The notes under the pieces are model-generated. The model was not told the DNA's origin and searched no databases. It saw nothing but the letters and a program-made list of their open reading frames with translations. Below are positions 7,303 to 15,412 of a DNA stretch of 64,000 bases, one piece after another (within the stretch, counting starts at the first letter, position 1; each line of letters starts with the position of its first letter). This DNA comes from Terriglobales bacterium (GTDB lineage Bacteria > Acidobacteriota > Terriglobia > Terriglobales > Acidobacteriaceae). The DNA lies in contig DASRFG010000010.1 of NCBI GenBank assembly GCA_035651655.1, positions 39,458 through 103,457 of the forward strand. Reading direction: 5' to 3'. Position numbers and translations under genes: made by a program.

Positions 7303-9096
7303 ATGCCATCCACGTTCAGAATTCATCCGGCGCTCGGCATCGCTCGTGTCGGCGATGCTGACGGACCAGGGTTCATCGGACCGGAACAGCCTGACATGCC
7401 CGCCAACTGGAACTTAGACACGGGAGGATTTGGGAACTTTAAGGTTGCGGGTCGCATCAGGCGCCAGGGAGTGCGTTTTCGAGTCTTCGAATTTGCTGCG
7501 GACGGGTCGCTGGTCGGGGAGGCTCTGCCCGGTCAAGGCGCTGTAGTAGCTATCGAGTGGACAGTCCATGTCGCAAACCGCAAGGCGTCGTTTTTCAAAT
7601 TTGACGGCCCTAGGGGAGAGAACGGCGACTTTAGCAAAAACGGCGCGCGTAACGATGACGTAATCGGAAACGATGCCCGATCACAACTCGACATCGATCC
7701 GGGTCCCAAGGCGGTGTCAGGCCAATCGGCGACCCCTATTATCCTCGCGAACCCGAATCCCAAGACGAACCAAACGATCAAGGACTTGGGCGACATCAGC
7801 ACTGACGACGCCGGACGCCTGATCTTCTTCGGGGGTCATGGGAAGACCCTCCAACTCTCCAACGCAGCCGAGATCCAAAACTACGTTAACAATGACGGAT
7901 GGTTCGACGATGTCAGCGATGGGCCGGTCTCCGCTGTCATAGTCTTGAAAGACGGCAACCGAGTGGAGGCGATCGGGGCTTGGGTTACAGTCGCTCCACC
8001 GGACTTCGCCCCTGCGGTTGGAAACGTAGTGTCCCTATATGACACCATCTGGGACGTATTGGTTCGGAATCCAACGATCCCGATCCCGAATCTAGCGATG
8101 TTCCGACCCGGGGGCACGCTGGCCCGCCTCCAGGAGCAGCGCGATGACTGGAATCCTGCGGCGAATCGATTCAAGTCCTACCAGCCCTCCTATGTCAATG
8201 ACATCGCAGATGTGCTTCAGCGCGCGTTTAGTGCGACATTTCTGCACGATCCACCCGACCTGAAGAGCCCTTTCCATAACACGATCGCTCCTCATGTCTG
8301 GGCTGAGCTCGGGGACCCCGATACCGTGAAGGATATCCTTCGAACAGACGTGTTCAAAAAGATGAGGGACCCCGACTCCACTAGCCCGGCGGACTGCAGC
8401 CAAATGCCAAGAGGTCTCGGGGACGAGTACTGCGACGAAAGTGAACACCCGGAGGCCGGTTCCGCCGAGCGGACGAATCCTAAACGCTTCTTTTCTCTAA
8501 CGCGTACCCAGTACGCGATGTTCGCCCAGTGGGCCGCTCGCAAGTTCAAGCCGGACGGCACTTCGCCCCCTTCCATCCCAACAGCACCACCCGCGATCAC
8601 GCCAGACGGTCTAGATCGGGCGGCACTGGAGAACGGTGTCGGGGGCCCATTTTTCCCGGGTATCGAAGTCAGTTGGATTATTCGAAATCCAACGATCTAC
8701 ATAGAGGCATTTCGTTTTCAGCTAGGTAAGAAAATCGCGGCTGGAGATGAGAGCGTCGGAATTCCAGATGTAACCGTGCGCCCCGGCTTTCTCACACAGC
8801 ATATGGCTCTTCCATGGCAGGCGGACTTTCGTGACTGCAAGAGGGAGCCTCTTACTAACCCTGCTACAGGCGCGCTTACCTTTGCGATGTGGTGGACGGG
8901 GCAGCGCCCGGACGACGTCTTCCCCGAGGCAACTCCAGACGAACAAGTGCCATGGACACGGCCCCCCGACTTCAATGCGTTGGACGGCGACCCGGCGCGC
9001 TTCAAGGAAATGGTAGCCGGTTGGGCCAAGTTGGGGTTCGTGGCTCGGCAAGGTCTGAACCGCAAGAAACCGTGGCTAGAGACAGAACGATCGTGA
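7303..9096 (+). CDS. LodA/GoxA-like amino-acid oxidase (quinocofactor family)
   Basis: 597 aa. The start MPSTFRIHPALGIARVGDAD and the block MALPWQADFRDC followed by AMWWTGQRPDDV match the LodA family, whose founding member is L-lysine epsilon-oxidase of Marinomonas. These enzymes carry cysteine tryptophylquinone made from a Cys and a Trp of the protein itself. By position the candidates are C512 and W530 or W531, and D508, four residues before the Cys, would be the conserved acid. No signal peptide is seen. The gene overlaps lodB by GTGA, and LodB-type flavoproteins are needed for cofactor formation. Substrate (lysine, glycine or other amine) cannot be read from sequence. Family confident; cofactor residues inferred. 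Confidence 0.82.
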   Translation: MPSTFRIHPALGIARVGDADGPGFIGPEQPDMPANWNLDTGGFGNFKVAGRIRRQGVRFRVFEFAADGSLVGEALPGQGAVVAIEWTVHVANRKASFFKFDGPRGENGDFSKNGARNDDVIGNDARSQLDIDPGPKAVSGQSATPIILANPNPKTNQTIKDLGDISTDDAGRLIFFGGHGKTLQLSNAAEIQNYVNNDGWFDDVSDGPVSAVIVLKDGNRVEAIGAWVTVAPPDFAPAVGNVVSLYDTIWDVLVRNPTIPIPNLAMFRPGGTLARLQEQRDDWNPAANRFKSYQPSYVNDIADVLQRAFSATFLHDPPDLKSPFHNTIAPHVWAELGDPDTVKDILRTDVFKKMRDPDSTSPADCSQMPRGLGDEYCDESEHPEAGSAERTNPKRFFSLTRTQYAMFAQWAARKFKPDGTSPPSIPTAPPAITPDGLDRAALENGVGGPFFPGIEVSWIIRNPTIYIEAFRFQLGKKIAAGDESVGIPDVTVRPGFLTQHMALPWQADFRDCKREPLTNPATGALTFAMWWTGQRPDDVFPEATPDEQVPWTRPPDFNALDGDPARFKEMVAGWAKLGFVARQGLNRKKPWLETERS

Positions 9097-10157
9097 GTAA
9101 GGCGCCTGCGGTGGCGGTATTTGGTGCAGGCCCAGCCGGGACTATGGCCGCTCTGCAGCTCGCCCGGGCAGGACTCAACGTCCAGATCATCGCCCGCCAA
9201 CTGCAACGGCGCTGCGGTTTTGCCGAGACGCTCTCGCCCGAAGGGCGGAGCGCACTCGCACTTGCTGGGCTCTGGGGTCGGCTCCCGAGGGGCGTTGCCG
9301 TCCCGTGTCCAGTTGTCGTTAGCGCATGGGAGCGGCCAGAGCCATCATACCGATCCTTCATCACCAATCCGTATGGTTGCGCCTGGCATGTCGACCGCCC
9401 CCGATTCGACAGCTGGCTTCTATCGGAAGCGGAAATAGCCGGCGTAACCCTGGTGACGGGTACTGTAATTGGCATTCGACGTACCAACGGTCACTGGGCA
9501 TTCGATGTCCGCCATACAGATGGTAAAGCATGGGCTGCGAATGCGGATTTCTTGGTCGTAGCTACGGGACGGTACGGTCCCGCCGTGAGACTGGGAAACC
9601 GTGAGCGGATTGATGCGCTTTGCTTAATCGGCGGCTTGTCCGAACCCATGGCGGATGCTGGAAACGCGCTCCTTATAGAAGCAGCGGCGGACGGATGGTG
9701 GTACTCGGCACCGGTACCCGGTGGTCGAATGTTCGCCGGTTGGATGATGGATGCAAATCTCATGGCAGGCAAGCGATATGGCGAGGCTATGGAGGCCGCC
9801 TTCTCTCGCGCGCCACTCACTCGAGCGAGATTGGCGAATCCACCCGAGGCGTGTTGTGTCGGAGTGGCGAGCTCGGCCATGAGGCCCTGCGCTGGTAAGG
9901 GCTGGATAGCCGTCGGCGACGCCGCGCTAGCCCGTGATCCCCTTTCAGGGGAGGGGCTGGCCTATGCGCTCCGCTCGGCGCGGGAAAGTGCAGAGACCAT
10001 CCTCAGCGCGCTAGAAGGGGATCCGTCTGCTTGGCAGGCGGCGTCGATCCGAGGAGCCGCAGCTGTTGCTCAGTATCGGAACCAGAAGGCCTTCGCGTAC
10101 CGAGCGGCCCAACATCGGTGGCCAAGGGAGCGGTTTTGGGCTCGTAGGCTAAGCTAA
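9093..10157 (+). CDS. LodB-like FAD-dependent oxidoreductase (quinone cofactor maturation)
   Basis: 354 aa from the GTG at 9093, which overlaps the lodA stop. An open frame extends upstream to 8889, but only as a shadow of lodA. Residues 9-30 are the FAD-binding Rossmann loop (VFGAGPAGTMAALQLARAG). GWIAVGDAALARDPLSGEGL is the second FAD motif of the monooxygenase/halogenase superfamily. LodB proteins of this type act on the LodA precursor in the cytoplasm and are required to form cysteine tryptophylquinone. Position, overlap and length all fit that role. The family also contains unrelated hydroxylases, so the assignment rests on context as well as sequence. Confidence 0.8.
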   Translation: MSKAPAVAVFGAGPAGTMAALQLARAGLNVQIIARQLQRRCGFAETLSPEGRSALALAGLWGRLPRGVAVPCPVVVSAWERPEPSYRSFITNPYGCAWHVDRPRFDSWLLSEAEIAGVTLVTGTVIGIRRTNGHWAFDVRHTDGKAWAANADFLVVATGRYGPAVRLGNRERIDALCLIGGLSEPMADAGNALLIEAAADGWWYSAPVPGGRMFAGWMMDANLMAGKRYGEAMEAAFSRAPLTRARLANPPEACCVGVASSAMRPCAGKGWIAVGDAALARDPLSGEGLAYALRSARESAETILSALEGDPSAWQAASIRGAAAVAQYRNQKAFAYRAAQHRWPRERFWARRLS

Positions 10158-10693
10158 TTTAAACCTCGCCCCGTTTCGTACAGTCTGTCCTTTTGACTCC
10201 GGGAATGCGAAATCGAGTAGATGCACGTTTCCAATCAAGGAACGGCTCCTTCGATTGCCCCAGTTCGACTGCCACGCTTCGATGAACTTAACCGGGTTGT
10301 AACCAGACTTCGTAAGATGGCGAACTTGCTTGGGCACTGGCGAAGCCGTGCTTGCGACAATCTCTATATGGGTAAGCCTTGCTACAGTTCAGAACTCGTG
10401 TCAACTTTGTCTTGAGATGACTCTTCTGACTGGCATCTACCTTCGTCTCCACATCGGACAGTTGGGGTCTGGCTACGGCATCTCAAACATTTTGCGGAAC
10501 GTCGTGAAAAATCACGTGTCTTATAACAACAGTGGCAAGATCATCTTGTGTGATCACACTCAGGGTTCTCTTTTCCGGGGTATGGGCTGTGACGGCGTCT
10601 GCCAACAACGCCCTCCAAGTCGCGCTCGCAGACCAGATTGAAAAGCCGCTATCCCTCTAATGAAACATTGGTCGGATGGCTCCCGGTGAAGTT
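10158..10693. other. Intergenic region, no supported gene
   Basis: About 535 bases between convergent genes. Short frames on both strands (for example minus-strand 10149-10337) have no recognisable domain and no good ribosome-binding site. It may contain decayed sequence, but I cannot identify any parent gene. Confidence 0.4.
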
Positions 10694-11050
10694 TCAACGT
10701 GTCATCGTCCTTACCCTTAATTTGGGCGTATTCTGAAAGTCTCTGGGCAGAATAAACCTGACAATCTCTTTTGTCTGTTCATTCTTGTATTGACCGCTAG
10801 CGAGCATCGCAGTAAGTTCGGGCCCGATAGGATCATCCTCCGACCGGTAAACTCCCATAATCGTTGAAAGAGCCCAATTTTTAAGAGCGAGAAGTCTTTC
10901 TTCTTTATCGCTTATAGAACGCAAGTGGTCGGGCTTGTCAAAACATCCGGACACAATTTGTCCGTCCTGGTATCCGCATACTGCCAACTGGTCATCATTG
11001 CATGTAACGCTTCCGCCTGGTGGGTCGGGACATTTGCAGACATTGCTCAT
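10694..11050 (-). CDS. Small protein with a cysteine-rich N-terminus
   Basis: 118 aa with a strong ribosome-binding site (GGAGGG) before its ATG at 11050. The first 40 residues hold five cysteines (CKCPDPP, VTCND, AVCGY, SGCFD), suggestive of metal binding or disulphides; the rest is helical and charged. No signal peptide is apparent. It starts 10 bp after the stop of the 180-aa membrane protein, so the two form a small operon. Family not recognised. Confidence 0.55.
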   Translation of the reverse strand: MSNVCKCPDPPGGSVTCNDDQLAVCGYQDGQIVSGCFDKPDHLRSISDKEERLLALKNWALSTIMGVYRSEDDPIGPELTAMLASGQYKNEQTKEIVRFILPRDFQNTPKLRVRTMTR

Positions 11051-11060
11051 AGTGCCCTCC

Positions 11061-11603
11061 TCATCGAACTGTGAGACGATACACCGCGCCCTCGCGAGTC
11101 ACGTCATACGGACGAACCGCGTCTGGTGTGACCGTCATCAACCGCAACTGGCCAATGGCGTCGCTTAGTGACTCTGATGAGATTTGTCTTCTCTGTATCA
11201 GAGCACTCATCTCCTGAGCTGTGAATCCCCGCCATTCGCTAACGCCGTGTCTGGTTTGGGCCATACGATCCACGGTGTCTCGAAATGTCCATCCATTGGG
11301 GATGCTGAATTCGAATCCATCATCGAGCTTAAATACTCGGGGATAGAAAAACCAAACGACTAGAAAGAGTGCACATCCTGCCGTGCCGGATATGCCAAAG
11401 GTCGTGGTCCCAGCCGTCTTATGCATTTCGAAAAGTGCACCACCGGTCAGGAACCCACCGCTGAATCCAGCGCATAATGATGACAACAGTTTCAAGGTGC
11501 CACGCTGGTCATCTGTCAACCTGGGCGCGAAGAAGAAGGAGCAGATCAAGAAGATGACCAGCAGGGCGAGAAAGCTGAAGCCTATCCAAAGCGGCGTTGT
11601 CAT
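11061..11603 (-). CDS. Membrane protein of unknown function
   Basis: 180 aa. The N-terminal half has three hydrophobic segments: about residues 5-27 (LWIGFSFLALLVIFLICSFF), 38-60 and 68-88 (GISGTAGCALFLVVWFFY). The C-terminal 90 residues are soluble and contain FSIPNGWTFRDTVDRMAQ and a mixed alpha/beta region ending AVYRLTVR. Topology suggests a membrane-anchored cytosolic domain. First gene of a two-gene operon with the cysteine-rich protein. Function unknown. Confidence 0.55.
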   Translation of the reverse strand: MTTPLWIGFSFLALLVIFLICSFFFAPRLTDDQRGTLKLLSSLCAGFSGGFLTGGALFEMHKTAGTTTFGISGTAGCALFLVVWFFYPRVFKLDDGFEFSIPNGWTFRDTVDRMAQTRHGVSEWRGFTAQEMSALIQRRQISSESLSDAIGQLRLMTVTPDAVRPYDVTREGAVYRLTVR

Positions 11604-12008
11604 ATTTCGCCTCGGGCTACAAGATCACGACCCAAAGTACCGGCTCCGCTGTTTGGACTCATACAGCGCCTCCGTGAATTGCGAAAATGTAGCAATATTT
11701 ACACTCCGGCTGCGTTAAATTCAAGCGAGATGTCAACCCTGTTTCAAAATCCGGAATACCGACTCCTACAATCTGAAAATTGGTTGTGAGGTGTACGATT
11801 CGTCCCCTTCGTGGAGGTTCAAATGTCGCTGACTGGCGCTTGTATGACCGAGCTGAACTCAATCGTGCTGCTCGCCGACGCGAGCGGTGCCTGAGCAGAA
11901 AGTATCGGTCGAGCGTTAGAGCGGAAAGCAGATGCTAGCTCTTGCTGTCTATTTCGAGATCGAGATTTTGTGGGACTTTGAAGGGACAAGACGCGTGTGA
12001 GCGCCCCG
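11604..12008. other. Intergenic region with one very short frame
   Basis: About 405 bases with no domain-bearing gene. A 23-codon frame at 11823-11894 on the plus strand (MSLTGACMTELNSIVLLADA...) has GGAGG upstream and could be a leader peptide or the start of a lost gene, but nothing continues from it. Confidence 0.3.
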
Positions 12009-13370
12009 TCAGAGGCGCCCGGCCTTTTTGTGCAGAAAAAAACGTTCAAATCTCTCGGCGGCAGTCGCAAACTGTGCAGCTGGTCCCTCCAAAACATGGA
12101 GCGCGCGCCGCGCGACATCTTCGAGAGGCTCAACCTTAGCAAGTTCTTGTTCGAGGAAGTGGCTGAAAGACACTAGGGCTTTTTGATGCTCATTAACCCG
12201 CTTACTTGGATTCGCGATTGGCGCGGGCATAGTGCCCTCGTCAATGTGCTCAGGCGTATTAGTCCGGGGAGCTTGCAGTTTGGTCAGATCCGAACCGAAT
12301 GAGGCGGCTTTTGCAGTCCTGTTACCCAGCGGACCTAAACCCCATTTGTCGGAAACATACTTGAGCAAGCTCGTGTGATCAAAAATCGTTGGTATGACTC
12401 CTGGTTGAACCCAGGGTGAGACGAGAAGCGCGGGAACGCGCACTCCAAGCTGATTGAAAGCGTATTCGAATATCTTGTCATCTGGGGGCTCAGCGGCAGG
12501 AGGGGTCAGATGATCGTAAAATCCACCGTGTTCATCGTACACAAATAAGAAGAGCGAACTGTTCCATAAATCTTTATTAGCGCGCAACGCATTATAAACC
12601 TGTGCCAGCAGCCGTTCTCCGGCCATGACGTCCGAGGGAGGATGTTGGTCATTTTGCTCAGCGCCTTTGTATGCTGGCTCGATAAAACTGAACTGAGGGA
12701 ATTCTTTGGCGGCGCCCGTGACATCGCTAAAGAATGTATCCATGGAATGATAGTGGAGTGCATGCTTCAACTGGTGGATCATCACGAGAGACTGCGGAAG
12801 CCCATGGTGATAAATCTTCCAGGAAATGCCTTTCATTGATAGATGATCGTAGACCGTCGTTTGGTCATAACAGTGCCAGTTTTTGTCGAAAACGCCGGAC
12901 GGCATCTTGACGTGTCCATTCGAAGTACCGCTGTGAACAAAGAACCGGTTTGGCCACGTAGGTCCTGGTAATGAAGAGAACCAATGATCGCAAATGGCGA
13001 AATGTTCGGCGAGCGTGTGGAGAACAGGCAAGAATCCGCGGCGGTAAATACCCATTACTTCTGCCTTCCGCTCTAACGGTACATGCGGATATGACTGTAC
13101 GTAATCGGACACGTACCCGTATTTCGGATTGAGTTGCCTCAGCACGTTTACGTGCTCGTGCACGGGGTCAGGATCTGTCGTACGTTCGTTGGTGTGTAGC
13201 TGCGCTATTTCGTGGGTAGTATCTGGATAGTCGGTGGCTGTGTAGAGGGTGGGGCCGCTGATATCGACGCCTTCTAATTCGGGATAGACCTCCTTCATGC
13301 AGCCGAGCATCTGATCGAACGAGTGGTTCTCAAGCATTAAGACAATGACATGTTGAATCGGATCTTCCAT
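12009..13370 (-). CDS. Phospholipase C / acid phosphatase-type phosphoesterase
   Basis: 453 aa, ATG at 13370 with AGGAGAG upstream. The N-terminus HVIVLMLENHSFDQMLG is the metal-binding motif of the phosphoesterase family (non-hemolytic phospholipase C, AcpA-like) in the alkaline phosphatase superfamily. Later motifs are SLPGPTWPNRFFVHSGTS and FVYDEHGGFYDH, whose Asp and His bind the metal. Enzymes of this family hydrolyse phosphate mono- or diesters, often phospholipids. No signal peptide or Tat motif is present, unlike classical secreted PlcC, so a cytosolic location is possible. A 37-codon fragment of a paralogous start lies about 0.8 kb upstream at 14177-14290. Family firm, substrate unknown. 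Confidence 0.85.
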   Translation of the reverse strand: MEDPIQHVIVLMLENHSFDQMLGCMKEVYPELEGVDISGPTLYTATDYPDTTHEIAQLHTNERTTDPDPVHEHVNVLRQLNPKYGYVSDYVQSYPHVPLERKAEVMGIYRRGFLPVLHTLAEHFAICDHWFSSLPGPTWPNRFFVHSGTSNGHVKMPSGVFDKNWHCYDQTTVYDHLSMKGISWKIYHHGLPQSLVMIHQLKHALHYHSMDTFFSDVTGAAKEFPQFSFIEPAYKGAEQNDQHPPSDVMAGERLLAQVYNALRANKDLWNSSLFLFVYDEHGGFYDHLTPPAAEPPDDKIFEYAFNQLGVRVPALLVSPWVQPGVIPTIFDHTSLLKYVSDKWGLGPLGNRTAKAASFGSDLTKLQAPRTNTPEHIDEGTMPAPIANPSKRVNEHQKALVSFSHFLEQELAKVEPLEDVARRALHVLEGPAAQFATAAERFERFFLHKKAGRL

Positions 13371-13590
13371 CGACTGCTCTCCTTTACACGGTTGTTAGGA
13401 TACATATGAACGAAAGCGACCGGAAGCGATTTTCCGACATCAGAACGACGTGCAGGGGCAAGGACAGATTCACGGGCCGCGCAGTTCCCGTTCGAGCAAG
13501 CCGCAAACTGCTGCCCAAGCTTTAGGAAAGCCCTGGGTTCCCTTGCAGTGTGCTGGAGAGCTAAGACTTGTTGTTTCTCTCTTCGTTCAA

Positions 13591-13640
13591 GACATTGGCC
13601 ATGCCCACGGAGGCTACAAGCCTCCGCGGGCATCAATGTC
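13591..13640. repeat. Long imperfect hairpin with GCCTCCG/CGGAGGC core
   Basis: Outer arms GACATTG (13591-13597) and CAATGTC (13634-13640) enclose inner arms 13601-13615 and 13619-13633, which pair over 15 bp with one mismatch around a 3-base loop. It lies upstream of the phosphoesterase. It has the look of a mobile REP-like palindrome rather than a terminator, since no T tract follows. Confidence 0.5.
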
Positions 13641-13695
13641 CCGGACGCTATCTTCGTTGGCCGGTTTTCAGGTGATACTCATTGGCTAGTTTTGG

Positions 13696-14118
13696 GTGAT
13701 CGGTGAGGCTCGAAGTCAGCTGACGTTTAACGCGAGTGCCACGCTTTTCAGTTCTCTTCCATCAAAGAGCCGGAGTGGCTCGGTACGCGATTATAGGTTC
13801 TCAAGCCAGCTCGAGATTCCAGTGTCGGATATCCCTCAGCTCGGAAGGTCGACGCTTGCCTTTTCTGGGTTATCTTTATGCCTATTAGAGGAGCCCCTGA
13901 GCCAGCAGGTTCTGGTAAATGGCATTTCTGAGAGCCGGAGGGGCAATATTGGGGTTTTTCAGGCGACATTCACAGTCCCGATGAAGGGTGCCGGAGTAAA
14001 GATTCCAATTTCGCTAACAGCTTCCAATCGGACTGAGCTTATCAAGGAAAAAGATGTGCATGGGAGTATTGGGGTAACGCTCGACCTCGACTCATTGTTT
14101 GCGAAGCCATCTCAGTGA
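13696..14118 (+). pseudogene. 3' remnant of a secreted-protein gene
   Basis: An open frame after an in-frame TAG at 13687 encodes 140 residues with no signal peptide, including RDYRFSSQLEIPVSDIPQLG and VPMKGAGVKIPISLTASNRT and ending GVTLDLDSLFAKPSQ. The register of strands and the ending resemble the C-terminal domain of larger acidobacterial secreted proteins, judged from memory. The N-terminal part is missing, so I treat it as a truncated gene. An alternative is a short intact gene from GTG 13696, but there is no convincing ribosome-binding site. Confidence 0.45.
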
Positions 14119-14176
14119 ATCCACCAGCACCGAACTGCCTGCTCGCAATTCCGTGCGGAGACGCTTATGTTGACTC

Positions 14177-14290
14177 TCACCGTAAGGATCGCGGATCCAT
14201 GGCCCTCAGAGATCCCAGCATGTGGTCAAAGGACCGGTTTTCCATCATCAAGACGACGATATGCCTATGGCTCTCCAGTCCGGTGGGCAT
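14177..14290 (-). pseudogene. 5' fragment of a second phospholipase C-type gene
   Basis: From ATG 14290, preceded by GGAGGG, the minus strand encodes MPTGLESHRHIVVLMMENRS, then FDHMLGSLRAMDPRSLR and TGA. The motif HIVVLMMENRSFDHMLG is the same N-terminal metal-binding motif as in the phosphoesterase at 12009-13370, closer to the family consensus than that copy. Everything after residue 37 is lost. This is too short for the automatic gene threshold but unmistakable. Confidence 0.8.
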
Positions 14291-15029
14291 AGTTCCCTCC
14301 AGTCCCCGTTTGCTGATTAACTGTTGTGTTGACGTCTCAAGTCCGCCCAGCCTTGTCTTTACCGACCTGTCTATACAGGGTGACTACTACCGCGCCGGAA
14401 GCAAAGCGCCTTAAATTTGGTAGTCAGGTAATGCAAATAGCCAGAAAACGAAAGGTATCTGGCGGAGAGGGAGGGATTCGTTCCTTCGGGCCATGTTGGT
14501 AGCACGTAGCTTATTGATTCTTTAAAGTGCGTTTTGGGCATGATGTGCAAGATGTGTATTCTCATGGCACAAAAATGGCACAAATGTCTCCTCCGTTTTC
14601 CACGCAAGACGAGATTCTGGCTCACGTCCACGTTAAATTATTCGAGTTTGCCGGACCTAATTCGCCCCCGGCGTGCCCTAAAGTTCAGCAGCCCTGCCGA
14701 GCCGTGTGCCCTCATAGTCGCTGGCAGGGGCCGGTCCTTCGCTGATAATCGGCAGAAAATCCTAGAGAGAGCCTTTTTTGCACACTTTAACCCGATTTCT
14801 GCGAATGAGGTCCATTTCGGAAACGCCGGAGTGTGTAGAACGAAACCCATTTCAGCACCCCGAGAGCAAGTAAGACGACCAGTTTGAAAATAACCAGCTC
14901 TGTTCGCACTCACCATTTTTCAGTAATTTAGCTTGCGATAGGCAGCTCTCATTTGCAGCAAATCCGGCTCATTTACTTGACAGAGTGCAGCACTCTCTCC
15001 CCAAACTCAATTGCCGCGATCTCTGAGAT
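14291..15029. other. Long stretch without a supported gene
   Basis: About 740 bases. Frames up to 118 codons exist on the plus strand near 14530-14890 but have no domain, poor starts and mutual overlap. Given the neighbouring remnants it is probably decayed sequence. Confidence 0.4.
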
Positions 15030-15386
15030 TCAAGAACTTGATCCTAAGCCAAGTCCCTGGAATGGAGAAGCAGGGGGCGTGTTTTTCTCCAACTTTGGAG
15101 GAATGAGATATTTCCCTGCATAGGTCCACGTTCCGGCTAAGAAAGATGACACAGGAATCCAACAAAGCAAGGCTATCCATATCTTCATACCCGATAGCCA
15201 CAGCACTGGCAATGTCAATAAAAGAAAGACCCATCGCATCACGGATTCATACGTTTGTGAAACTCTGATGTCCTTATCACAATGGGGACAGCTGAAGAAC
15301 GGAGTAAACCGGACATCCTCCAGCCTGACCCTCGTGCAACACTCGGGACATACGGTTCGCGCGGAATAGGTCGCCGGATAGATCAC
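15030..15386 (-). CDS. Zinc-ribbon membrane protein behind the RHS gene
   Basis: 118 aa from a GTG at 15386. Residues 13-36 carry two CxxC knuckles (CPECC and CPHCDKDI) forming a probable zinc ribbon. They are followed by two hydrophobic segments (RWVFLLLTLPVLWLSGM and KIWIALLCWIPVSSFLAG) and a short polar tail. It begins 26 bp after the RHS stop, on the same strand. In polymorphic toxin systems the gene immediately downstream of an RHS toxin is usually its immunity protein, often membrane-bound. That role is inference; the fold is visible. Confidence 0.6.
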   Translation of the reverse strand: MIYPATYSARTVCPECCTRVRLEDVRFTPFFSCPHCDKDIRVSQTYESVMRWVFLLLTLPVLWLSGMKIWIALLCWIPVSSFLAGTWTYAGKYLIPPKLEKNTPPASPFQGLGLGSSS

Positions 15387-15412
15387 TCAAGACCCCAATT
15401 CATTAAGCGAAG

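Noticed and set aside
8889..9092. 68-codon extension of the LodB frame
   Set aside because: Lies entirely inside lodA in another frame; the GTG at 9093 overlapping the lodA stop is a normal coupled start.
14527..14916. Overlapping frames of about 70-118 codons
   Set aside because: No domain, no credible start site, mutually overlapping on both strands, in a region of gene remnants.
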